Source of the DNA: CAYNJF01 sp964351745
Lineage (GTDB): Bacteria > Pseudomonadota > Gammaproteobacteria > Berkiellales > Berkiellaceae
DNA length: 64,000 nucleotides
Direction of reading: 5' to 3'
Assembly: GCA_964351745.1 (NCBI GenBank)
Contig: CAYGPI010000004.1
Span: 1 to 64,000, forward strand
Within the stretch, counting starts at the first letter, position 1. Each line of letters opens with the position of its first letter. This document shows positions 28,279-36,493 of this stretch, piece after piece. The position numbers and the translations under genes were made by a program. The notes beneath the pieces were generated by a model. It was given only the letters and a program-made list of their open reading frames with translations, was not told the DNA's origin and searched no databases.

Positions 28279-29457
28279 TTAAAAGCTATTTGATAATCGC
28301 TTCATGGCTTCTTCTAAAGATTGCATGCTTGTCGCAAAAGAGAGCCTTAAATAGCCTGGAGTGCCAAAGGCACTGCCTGGAACAAGCGCGACACCAGCTT
28401 TCTCTATCAAATATTCAGCTAGCTCAGTGTCAGTGTTCAGCTTTAATTTTTTTAATACATCATCCACTTTCGGGAAGACATAAAAAGTACCATCTCCTTT
28501 TGCACAGGTGATACCAGGCATTTGATTTAAAGCATCAACAACATAGTCGTGACGCTCCTTGAAAGCAGAAACCATCATTGTTACAAATTCTTTGGAGCCT
28601 TCAATCGCGGCTTGTGCGGCGGCTTGAGCGATAGAGCAGGGGTTTGATGTGCTTTGTGATTGGATCTTTTTCATGGCTTTAATAATTACTTCAGGCCCTG
28701 CGGCATAGCCAATACGCCAACCTGTCATCGAATAAGCCTTTGAAACGCCACTAAGTATGATCGTGCGATCATACAATTTAGGCTCAGCCATAATCATGTT
28801 GCTAAATGTGTTACCTGGCCAAACAATATATTCATACATATCATCTGAAGCAATAAGCACATCCGGATGTTTCAATAAAACTTGAGCCAGATCAAACAAC
28901 TCATTCTGTGTGTAACACATACCAGAAGGATTTGAGGGGCTGTTAATAAAAACCATTTTAGTTCGTGGGGTTATCGCAGCTTCTAATTGATCGGGTGTTA
29001 TTTTAAAGCGGTTTTCCATTTGGCTTTCTACAATAACTGGAATGCCTCCGGCAAGTAAGGTCATGTCAGGATAAGAGACCCAATATGGAGCAGGGATAAT
29101 AACCTCATCTCCGTCATTCAGAGTAGCTTGAAGCAGGTTGAAAATGCACTGTTTACCACCAGTGCCAACAATGACTTGGTTTAAGCTGTACAATAACTGA
29201 TTATCCTGGGCAAACTTCTCACAAATAGCCTCTTTGAGGCTCGGGATTCCATCCACAGGCGTATATTTGGTTTTGCCATCTTTGAGAGCCTGTATGGCAG
29301 CTTGCTTGATGTGATCGGGGGTGTCGAAATCAGGCTCACCAGCACCTAGCGAAAGAATGTCTTTGCCTTGGGCTTTGAGTTCGCTCGCCCGGGCTGTTAC
29401 AGCAAGGGTTGGGGATGGTTTGATACGTCCAACCCGATTAGATAGTTGAATAGCCAA
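28279..29457 (-). CDS. Class I aspartate/aromatic aminotransferase (PLP)
   Basis: Aminotransferase of 392 residues, close in length and motifs to type Ib aspartate aminotransferases (AspB/AatA). Seen: GAGEPDFDTPDHI, the substrate-site NSPSNPSGM, and the PLP lysine in LSGVSKAYSMTGWRIGY, then the C-terminal RLSFATS arginine. It moves amino groups between aspartate or similar amino acids and 2-oxoglutarate. It stands alone, immediately downstream (on the minus strand) of uvrB's divergent promoter region. Confidence 0.92.
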   Translation of the reverse strand: MAIQLSNRVGRIKPSPTLAVTARASELKAQGKDILSLGAGEPDFDTPDHIKQAAIQALKDGKTKYTPVDGIPSLKEAICEKFAQDNQLLYSLNQVIVGTGGKQCIFNLLQATLNDGDEVIIPAPYWVSYPDMTLLAGGIPVIVESQMENRFKITPDQLEAAITPRTKMVFINSPSNPSGMCYTQNELFDLAQVLLKHPDVLIASDDMYEYIVWPGNTFSNMIMAEPKLYDRTIILSGVSKAYSMTGWRIGYAAGPEVIIKAMKKIQSQSTSNPCSIAQAAAQAAIEGSKEFVTMMVSAFKERHDYVVDALNQMPGITCAKGDGTFYVFPKVDDVLKKLKLNTDTELAEYLIEKAGVALVPGSAFGTPGYLRLSFATSMQSLEEAMKRLSNSF

Positions 29458-29571
29458 GATTGCCTCCTAGGACTTTGTTTTTGATTTAGCGATAATATGC
29501 CATATACACACACTGCGTACCACACATCTTGGTGTATAATACTTAGTCCATATTTTTAGAAAGTTTAGATT

Positions 29572-31656
29572 ATGAGTAAAGCCTTTGAGTTGAAATCAAA
29601 TTATCGTCCAGCAGGCGATCAGCCCGGTGCGATAGCAGCGCTTTTACAGGGCTTTAAGAATAATTTTGAGCATCAAACACTACTAGGCGTCACTGGATCT
29701 GGCAAAACGTTTACCATGGCGCATATTATAGAGCAATTGCAAAGACCGACTTTGATTCTTGCGCCGAACAAAACTTTGGCCGCTCAACTATATGGTGAGA
29801 TGAAAGAATTCTTCCCCCACAATGCAGTCGAATACTTTGTGTCTTATTATGATTATTATCAACCGGAAGCCTATGTGCCTTCTTCTGATACATTTATTGA
29901 TAAAGATGCTTCTGTCAATGATCATATTGAGCAAATGCGTTTAAGTGCAACCAAAGCCCTTATTGAGCGAAGAGACACAATTATTGTAGGTACAGTTTCT
30001 GCGATATATGGTTTGGGGGATCCCGAGTTATATTTAAAAATGAAATTGCACTTGTCGCGTGGTGAGATCATTGATCAACGTAAACTTTTAAGAAGGTTAG
30101 CAGAGCTGCAATATACTCGAAATGATATGGAACTTCATCGAGGTACATATCGTGTTCGAGGTGATGTGATTGATGTGTTTCCTGCAGAGAATGAAAAAGA
30201 AGCCGTTAGGATCTGTTTGTTTGGTGACGAAATTGATGACTTAAGTTATTTTGATCCATTGACAGGTGAAATTATTCATAAAGTACCTCGTTTAACAATC
30301 TTTCCAAAAACACACTATGCAACCCCAAGAGAGCGAATTTTAGAAGCTATTGAAAAAATTAAAGCAGAATTGAAACCTAGAGTTGCTGAGTTGAGAGAAA
30401 ACCAAAAGCTCGTAGAAGCTCAAAGATTAACTGAGCGAACCCAATATGATTTAGAGATGCTACGAGAGCTGGGGTATTGCAATGGTATTGAAAATTACTC
30501 CAGGTATTTGTCAGATAGAAACTCAGGAGAAGCACCGCCAACCTTAATGGATTACTTGCCAAAAGATGCTATCGTGATGTTAGACGAATCGCATGTGCTG
30601 GTTCCTCAGTTGGGGGCGATGTATTTAGGAGATCGATCGCGTAAGAGAACCCTAGTCGAGTATGGTTTTAGGTTGCCATCTGCTTTAGACAATAGACCTT
30701 TAAATTTTGAAGAATTTCAAAAAATAGCACCTCAAACGCTTTATGTTTCAGCAACGCCTGGAGACTTTGAAAGGGAGCAATCTTCACAAATAGCAGAGCA
30801 AATTGTGAGACCCACAGGGTTGATTGATCCAGAAATAGAGATACGTCCCGCAACGTCTCAGGTTGATGATGTTTTATCTGAGATCAGTATACGTGTTGCA
30901 AAAGATGAGCGTGTTCTCATCACCACGTTGACAAAAAAAATGTCAGAAGATTTGGCAGATTATTTGTCCGAGCATGGGGTTAAAGTTCGCTACTTACATT
31001 CAGATATTGATACTGTTGAAAGAGTTGAAATCATCAGAGATTTAAGACTTGGAGTCTTCGATGTGCTCGTAGGTATTAACCTTTTAAGAGAAGGTTTGGA
31101 TATGCCAGAGGTTTCTTTGGTCGCTATTTTCGATGCGGACAAAGAAGGGTTTCTACGTTCAAATCGCTCTTTGATTCAAACCATTGGCCGAGCAGCGCGT
31201 CATGTAGAAGGTAAAGCCATTCTTTATGCAGATAAAATAACAAAATCCATGAAATTTGCGATAGAGGTGACTGAGAGTCGTAGAGAGCTACAAAAGGCTC
31301 ACAATAAATTACATGGCATTACACCACAAACGATACGCAAGACAGTCAAAGATGTGATGGAAGGCTCACATTTTGTGAAGAAAGGAAAAGGCAAGAAGTC
31401 CTCTAAAACAGATTCGATGAAGGTCATGAATTTAGCTGTTGTGGATGAGATTAGAAATGTTGAGAATAAGTCTTTGACCCCAGGTAAATTAGCCANNNNN
31501 NNNNNGAACACGTTCAATTAGCTGAACTAGTAATCCAAAAAGCTAAAAGAATGGGAGGAGCATATGTATCGATATGCTACAAATTTACAATTTGAGGAAG
31601 CTGCTTTCATTCGTGATGAGTTGGAGCATTTTAAAGCACAGCTATTGAAATCCTAG
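29572..31656 (+). CDS. uvrB: UvrB, excinuclease ABC subunit B; C-terminus damaged by gap and frameshift
   Basis: Damage-recognition helicase of nucleotide excision repair. Walker A GVTGSGKT, the beta-hairpin region ([20 protein letters not shown]), DESH motif and QTIGRAARH motif VI are intact. A 10-N gap at 31496-31505 follows PGKLA. After it one frame reads [12 protein letters not shown] and another gives the UVR domain ([20 protein letters not shown]) to a TAG at 31654. Removing one A from the AAAAA run near 31534-31538 would join them, so a sequence error is likelier than a real truncation. TATAAT at 29535-29540 may be the -10; no LexA box was seen. Confidence 0.95.
31496..31505. other. 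Assembly gap (10 N) inside uvrB
   Basis: Ten N just before the UVR-domain coding part of uvrB. True gap length is unknown, and the frame change downstream suggests low-quality flanking bases. Confidence 0.97.
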
Positions 31657-31693
31657 TCTAGATGATAATCATTGGGCTTAAGAGGTGCCAAGA

Positions 31694-31951
31694 TGGTTAA
31701 TCAGTTAACTATTTGGCTATATTATTTTAGCAGTAGGTCAGGCTGTTATTGTCATATGCGAAGGGCTATGGTACCTTTCAGAAATGAAATTGACATTCTG
31801 CTCACATATTTTACCGCCTTTCGTTGCGCTTTTTGCCGCAACCTATACGATGACGGCCGTGTCGGCCATATAACGTTTTACCTTTCTACAAATTATTATT
31901 TTATTAACAACCTACGGCTCAAGGCTCGGTATATATGAACGCCATGATTAA
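31694..31951 (+). pseudogene. Possible decayed small membrane-protein gene
   Basis: From ATG 31694 the frame reads MVNQLTIWLY. A frame change near 31723 is then needed to reach a hydrophobic stretch (ILAVGQAVIVICEGLWYLSE, then PPFVALFAATYTMTAVSAI). After a TAA the same frame goes on as FTFLQIIILLTTYGSRLGIY to a stop at 31949. The pieces look like one small multi-span membrane protein broken by a frameshift and a nonsense codon. Family not recognised. It overlaps the start of the symporter gene. The alternative is non-coding sequence with chance hydrophobicity. Confidence 0.3.
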
Positions 31952-33134
31952 CTTCATCAAAACTAAATTTTACATCATAATGATCGTCGTAGCTCTAGCC
32001 AGTGTTTTACTCGCTATGGCTTTGCCAGCCACTATTTTGGCTCAACTTCTAGCCACAAGCTTAATGATGAAAGAGCTCATTCTTGCTGTGATTCCATTGA
32101 TTATATTTAGTTGCTCTTATCAGTGCATGTACAAATTAAATCAGTATGGTTTGCTGTTGTTGGCTCTCATGATTTTTATGATTATGGCTTCAAATTTCAT
32201 ATCCTCTTGGATAGGATTTTCCTTGGCTAATGTTTTTGTTAATTTCGTCAAAATACCAGATCTGAAAAGTAACTTGAGCGGTCTAGAGCCTGCTTGGGCA
32301 CTTGGGTTGCCAAAATTAATTGGCAATGAAGTGGCTCTGGTGACAGGCTTGGCTCTGGGGCTATTAAGCCGAGTTTTTAATCAAACTTTCGCCCGTCAAA
32401 TGAATACGGCTTGTCTAAGGTTAAGTGGTGGATTGATGAACTACTGTTTATTACCGATCTTACCTTTGTTTATGTCGGGCTTTATCATCAAAATGGTTCA
32501 TGATGGGCTGTTTGGCGTTATTTTGAGGCAGTGTGGCGTTTTTGCTTTGGTCTTGGTTTCAACATATGTTGTTTATTTATTTATGGGATACTTATTAGTT
32601 GCTAAGGGGCAACTTAAGCAAGCAAAATTCTACATTAAAAACATCTTAGGAGCCGGATGGATAGGGTTGTCTACAATGTCGAGTTTGGCTGCACTCCCTT
32701 TGACTCTGAAGGGCTCAGAAGAGAACACGAAACATAAAGATGTGGTTGGTGGTGTGCTCCCGATTAGTACGAATGTCCATCTTATTGGGGATAGCATCGC
32801 GATACCATTTACAGCGCTTTTAATGATGGCCTCTTTTGCAGGGGCTTGGCCCACACTAGCTGAATACAGTTACTTTGCCGTATTGTTAGTTTTGGCTAAA
32901 TTCTCTGTGGCAGCGGTTCCAGGTGGTGGGATTTTAGTGATTTTACCAATCTTACAAAGTGTCTTTGGTTTTACTGCCGAAATGTCAGCTCTCATCACTC
33001 TGATTTACATTTTGTTAGATCCGCTTATCACGGCCACTAACATTATGGGTAATGGCTTATTTGTGATTGTTGTCGATAAAGTCTGGTCTAAGATACACCG
33101 AGGATCGCCGTCAACGTTACCAACTCAGAGCTAA
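31935..33134 (+). CDS. Dicarboxylate/amino acid:cation symporter (DAACS family)
   Basis: Polytopic membrane protein of 399 residues with about eight hydrophobic segments and re-entrant-loop motifs of the DAACS (GltP/DctA) family: a Ser-rich loop (GLSTMSSLAALPLT), a VPGGGILVILPIL stretch, and a C-terminal LLDPLITATNIMGNG resembling the substrate-binding Asp/Asn helix. Likely takes up an organic acid or amino acid with Na+ or H+. The ribosome site before ATG 31935 is weak and an internal ATG follows at 31944. Substrate unknown. Confidence 0.85.
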   Translation: MNAMINFIKTKFYIIMIVVALASVLLAMALPATILAQLLATSLMMKELILAVIPLIIFSCSYQCMYKLNQYGLLLLALMIFMIMASNFISSWIGFSLANVFVNFVKIPDLKSNLSGLEPAWALGLPKLIGNEVALVTGLALGLLSRVFNQTFARQMNTACLRLSGGLMNYCLLPILPLFMSGFIIKMVHDGLFGVILRQCGVFALVLVSTYVVYLFMGYLLVAKGQLKQAKFYIKNILGAGWIGLSTMSSLAALPLTLKGSEENTKHKDVVGGVLPISTNVHLIGDSIAIPFTALLMMASFAGAWPTLAEYSYFAVLLVLAKFSVAAVPGGGILVILPILQSVFGFTAEMSALITLIYILLDPLITATNIMGNGLFVIVVDKVWSKIHRGSPSTLPTQS

Positions 33135-33232
33135 AAAATAATATTAGTTAAGTTTCTTAAGTTTGGGCCCTATGCGAGGTAACTTGTTGTTGCAAATCAA
33201 ATAGGGCAATGTTAAAGTGATGACCGTTCTAT

Positions 33233-33307
33233 AGGCGCGTAGCTCAGTGGTAGAGCACCACCTTGACATGGTGGTGGTCGGTGGTTCGATCCCACTCGCG
33301 CCTACCA
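33233..33307 (+). tRNA. tRNA-Val(GAC)
   Basis: Seventy-five-base cloverleaf. Acceptor arms AGGCGCG and CGCGCCT pair, the D-arm is GCTCAGTGGTAGAGC, the anticodon loop is TTGACAT (GAC) between CCACC and GGTGG, and CCA is encoded. Its 3' end is the integration site of the element that follows. Confidence 0.97.
33289..33307 (+). repeat. attL core (tRNA-Val 3' end)
   Basis: ATCCCACTCGCGCCTACCA, identical to 45009-45027. This is the T-arm/acceptor end of the tRNA, a usual target of P4-type integrases. Confidence 0.9.
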
Positions 33308-33402
33308 ACTCAATGTCCGACAAACTCCAGCAAACTCAAAAAACACTTACAAATCAAATTGTTAAACAATTAAACAACCCCGAGTTACTCCAACGTACCC
33401 CG

Positions 33403-33429
33403 TTGACATCCGGTACCTTTGGGTATAAC
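33403..33429 (+). promoter_or_regulatory. Possible integrase promoter
   Basis: TTGACA (33403-33408) and TATAAC (33424-33429) with a 15-base spacer, 41 bases before the integrase ATG. The spacer is short, so this is tentative. Confidence 0.35.
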
Positions 33430-33469
33430 TTTCGTGACAACTTAGCTCAGTACTCAAGTGGTTGTACCC

Positions 33470-34675
33470 ATGGCCTTAAATGCCAAACAAGTTCAAAACG
33501 CAAAGACAGCATTGAAAACAACTTATCTTTTTGATGAGAGAGGTTTGTATTTAGAAATCACACCTAAAGGTAGTAAGCGTTGGCGTTTAAAGTACTACCT
33601 CAAAGGTCGAGAGAGAAGAATTTCACTTGGCATATATCCTGAAGTCTCATTAAAAGAAGCAAGAGACAATCGTGATGAAATCCGTAAGCTAGCATTGAAC
33701 GGTGTAGATCCTGTTGAACATAGAAAGGCAATAAGGTCTACCACTAAAGCTACATTAGAAAATAGTTTCGAGTATGTAGCCAAAGAATGGTTACTCAAAC
33801 ATAAAGCAGAACGTAGCGAAAGTCATCATAAAAAAGTAAATCGTTTGTTTGAGCGAGACATCTTTCCTTATTTGGGAAATGCTTCAATTGCTGAAATCAA
33901 ACCCCCAGAAATTTTAACCGTATTAAGAAAAATAGAATCACGTGTGGTTGAAACAGCTCATCGTGCATTGGGGCATTGTAGCCAGGTATTCCGATACGCA
34001 GTTGCAACGGGTAAAGCTGAGAGTGATCCAACACGTGATTTAAAGGGTGCCTTACAAGTTTATAAAAAGAACCATTTTGCTGCTGTTGTCGAGCCTAAAC
34101 GGTTAGGCCAAATCTTACAATTGTTACACAACTATCAAGGCATGATTCCAGTTCAGTGTGCACTCAAGCTGATGCCCTTAGTTTTTGTCCGCCCTGGTGA
34201 GCTAAGACAAGCCCAATGGTGTGACATTGATTTGGAAAATGCTGAATGGCGCTTCTTGGTAACCAAAACTGATACGCAACACATCGTTCCACTCTCTCAC
34301 CAAGCTGTAGGCATCATAAATGAATTACAACCAATCACAGGTCAAGGGCGTTACCTCTTTCCCAGTGCCAGAAGCATTGAGAGGCCAATGAGCGATAACG
34401 CCATTTTAACTGCTATGCGTTCGATGGGCATTCCCAAGGAAGAAATGTCTGGTCATGGCTTTAGAGCAGTGGCTAGAACTTTGCTGGATGAGGTGCTTGG
34501 TTTCCGACCTGATTTTATTGAGCATCAACTTGCTCATGCTGTACGTGACCCACATGGCCGAGCATATAACCGAACAAAGCATTTAGCAGAACGTCGGCAC
34601 ATGATGCAGGCGTGGGCAGATTATCTCGATGGCTTAAAAGAAGGTGCACAAGTTTTTAATAAGGTAAAAGCATAA
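33470..34675 (+). CDS. int: P4-type tyrosine integrase
   Basis: Site-specific recombinase that catalyses integration and excision at the tRNA-Val 3' end. The N-terminal DUF4102-like domain (LNAKQVQNAKT, GLYLEITPKGSKRW, ISLGIYPEVSLKEAR) is followed by a SAM-like core-binding domain and a catalytic domain. That domain has the first Arg in FVRPGELRQAQW, the box HGFRAVAR (His-xx-Arg), a later His in HQLAHAV and the Tyr in RAYNRTKH. GTG at 33458 could extend it by four codons; MALNAKQ at 33470 matches the usual family start. Stop and next ATG overlap by one base. Confidence 0.93.
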   Translation: MALNAKQVQNAKTALKTTYLFDERGLYLEITPKGSKRWRLKYYLKGRERRISLGIYPEVSLKEARDNRDEIRKLALNGVDPVEHRKAIRSTTKATLENSFEYVAKEWLLKHKAERSESHHKKVNRLFERDIFPYLGNASIAEIKPPEILTVLRKIESRVVETAHRALGHCSQVFRYAVATGKAESDPTRDLKGALQVYKKNHFAAVVEPKRLGQILQLLHNYQGMIPVQCALKLMPLVFVRPGELRQAQWCDIDLENAEWRFLVTKTDTQHIVPLSHQAVGIINELQPITGQGRYLFPSARSIERPMSDNAILTAMRSMGIPKEEMSGHGFRAVARTLLDEVLGFRPDFIEHQLAHAVRDPHGRAYNRTKHLAERRHMMQAWADYLDGLKEGAQVFNKVKA

Positions 34676-35184
34676 TGGACACAGTTTTGAATGATGCAAT
34701 TTTATTTGCAAAGCGCATTTTGGATAACAAAATGTTTTTATTTGAATATGTGACTGCTGATATGAAAATAGCGGAAGATAAAGGCGAAAACCCCCTTGCA
34801 GGTATGAACCTGGAGCTTGAAAGAGCAGCACAAAACCCAGATACAAATGATCATGATGTATTGATTTCGATAGCTGCTGATCTGTCAAGAGACGGCTCGC
34901 CGCATCCGAGCTGGATGGGTAAATATGTCGCCGATTTTTTGGAAGGAAAACGAAAGCGGCCAACAAAACGTGGTTTAGATAAATACAAAAACTGGGAGAG
35001 AAACTATAAGTTATTTATAGCTGTCGTATTCGTTGCACAAAAATTCAACTTACCTTCTTTTACCACCAACGAACTTTCTAAAAAAACCACCGCAGCAGAT
35101 ATAATTAGTAAAGCATCCAATCTCAAGGTCGATACCATTATTAAAGCCTATAACAAAGTTAAACAACTAGGGGAAAACTTTTAA
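34675..35184 (+). CDS. Hypothetical protein of the element core, 169 aa
   Basis: Not recognised. Soluble, mixed-charge protein without signal or membrane segments, with a Lys-rich middle (LEGKRKRPTKRGLDKYKNWERNY) that could bind nucleic acid. The C-terminal part (DIISKASNLKVDTIIKAYNK) looks helix-turn-helix-like. Its ATG shares one base with the integrase stop, so it is probably translated with int and may help in excision or regulation; that role is inferred from position only. Confidence 0.7.
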   Translation: MDTVLNDAILFAKRILDNKMFLFEYVTADMKIAEDKGENPLAGMNLELERAAQNPDTNDHDVLISIAADLSRDGSPHPSWMGKYVADFLEGKRKRPTKRGLDKYKNWERNYKLFIAVVFVAQKFNLPSFTTNELSKKTTAADIISKASNLKVDTIIKAYNKVKQLGENF

Positions 35185-35232
35185 CGAAAAGTTTTCCCCA
35201 AGATCATAGCTATCGGATTTCATAGGATGGTT

Positions 35233-35250
35233 CTGTACCAACTCGTACAG
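35233..35250. promoter_or_regulatory. Inverted repeat upstream of alpA
   Basis: CTGTAC (35233-35238) and GTACAG (35245-35250) with a six-base loop, 14 bases before the AlpA ATG and covering its ribosome-site region (CAGGAG). Could be an operator or a translation-blocking hairpin. Confidence 0.35.
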
Positions 35251-35263
35251 GAGCAATTCAAAA

Positions 35264-35500
35264 ATGAATGAACTTTCGAACGCAGGCTTTTTACTTTTAC
35301 CTGAAACAGGTTACCTACGGTTACCGCAAATATTGGGTAACCCCAACTCAAATCCACCAACCCCACCTTTAATACCAATAGGTAAATCTACTTGGTGGGA
35401 AGGTGTCAAAACTGGCCGATTTCCAAAACCAGTGAAGTTTGGAGCCCGCATTGCTATGTGGCGGGTAGAGGATATTCGCGCACTCTTAGAAAAGGAATAA
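35264..35500 (+). CDS. AlpA-family transcriptional regulator
   Basis: Seventy-eight-residue winged-helix protein with the AlpA pattern: LRLPQILG, then STWWEGVKTGRFPKPVKFGARIAMWRVEDI, the GKSTWW...FP.PVK..R...W signature of MerR-like AlpA/excisionase proteins. In P4-like elements AlpA activates or represses int and excision genes. It is framed by inverted repeats on both sides. A CAGGAG ribosome site lies upstream. Confidence 0.9.
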   Translation: MNELSNAGFLLLPETGYLRLPQILGNPNSNPPTPPLIPIGKSTWWEGVKTGRFPKPVKFGARIAMWRVEDIRALLEKE

Positions 35501-35501
35501 A

Positions 35502-35527
35502 CCGTACCAAGCGACCACTTGATACGG
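35502..35527. promoter_or_regulatory. Hairpin between alpA and primase gene
   Basis: CCGTACCAAG (35502-35511) and CTTGATACGG (35518-35527) pair with one mismatch around a six-base loop, directly after the alpA stop. No T-run follows. It shares GTACCAA with the inverted repeat before alpA. Confidence 0.4.
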
Positions 35528-35557
35528 GCTTCAATTCGAAACAAAAGGATTTTTAAA

Positions 35558-36493
35558 ATGAGTATATATGTAGATCGTTATTCTATTCCAGAAGACAAAC
35601 TAATAGCAAGTTTTATTGAAGAAATGGGCAGAGCTGGAATCTACCCTATTGATTCAAGGGTTATCAAAGCAGATGGAGAAATTCACCGGTTTCGTGACAG
35701 GAATGATAAGCCAAATACCCTGAATGGCTGGTGGGTGCTATTTCCAGAAACTTTATCTGGTGCCTTTGGTAATTGGAGAAAAGGTGTTACTCACAAGTTT
35801 AACTTGAGAGATTGCTATCAATTGGTTAAGGGGGATCCGCATACCCTCCGAGTCGCGCGAAATCAATTGCGACAAGCTAATCATGAAAATAGGCTAAAGC
35901 GTCAGAGCGTAGCCGCACAGAGGGCGTATAAAATTTGGCAAGCTACAGCATCTCCAAATATAAATCATCCATATCTTATGAAGAAAATGATACCCCCATT
36001 CAAGGCTCGTCAGAATGGGTCATGTCTTGTGCTAGAAATCATGGATTTTGATTATAAGTTACATAGCTTGCAATTTATTGATGCATTTGGAAATAAGAAA
36101 TTGCTCAGGGATGGTCTTAAAAAAGGGAATTTTATACCTGTTCAAATTCAGGAAGACATGGAATCAATTCATATATGTGAAGGGTTTGCTACTGGGGCAA
36201 CCATTGCACAATTATTTCCAACTGTAACAGTCCTTGCAGCTATCGATGCGGGTAATCTTAGGCCAGTCGCAGTTAATGCCCGTAAGGATTACCCTTGTGC
36301 TAATTTATGCATCTGTGCAGATGATGATCGTCTTACGGGAGGTAATCCTGGGTTAACCAAAGCTCGTGAAGCAGCCCTTTATTCTCGTGCAAAATTATAT
36401 ACACCCCCCTGGCCAGAAGGTTCACCCATTGATTTAAGTGACTTCAATGATTTGGATTGTTGGTTAAAGGTACAAAATGGGGTGGTATTATGA
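35558..36493 (+). CDS. Toprim-domain primase of the element
   Basis: Protein of 311 residues from the ATG at 35558 (AAGGAT upstream). The N-terminal half has GWWVLFPETLSGAFGNWRKG, typical of TraC/P4-like primases that lack a full CHC2 zinc finger. The C-terminal toprim domain shows ICEGFATGATI (Glu), LAAIDAGNL and ICADDDRL (Asp pair). It should make primers for element replication together with the overlapping DUF927 helicase gene (4-bp overlap). Confidence 0.85.
   Translation: MSIYVDRYSIPEDKLIASFIEEMGRAGIYPIDSRVIKADGEIHRFRDRNDKPNTLNGWWVLFPETLSGAFGNWRKGVTHKFNLRDCYQLVKGDPHTLRVARNQLRQANHENRLKRQSVAAQRAYKIWQATASPNINHPYLMKKMIPPFKARQNGSCLVLEIMDFDYKLHSLQFIDAFGNKKLLRDGLKKGNFIPVQIQEDMESIHICEGFATGATIAQLFPTVTVLAAIDAGNLRPVAVNARKDYPCANLCICADDDRLTGGNPGLTKAREAALYSRAKLYTPPWPEGSPIDLSDFNDLDCWLKVQNGVVL

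Noticed and set aside
31658..31676. Fur-like GATGATAATCATT after uvrB
   Set aside because: Only the core matches and no start follows at a sensible distance.
33247..33534. Plus-strand frame beginning inside tRNA-Val
   Set aside because: Reads through the tRNA and into the integrase gene in another frame; no sign of translation.
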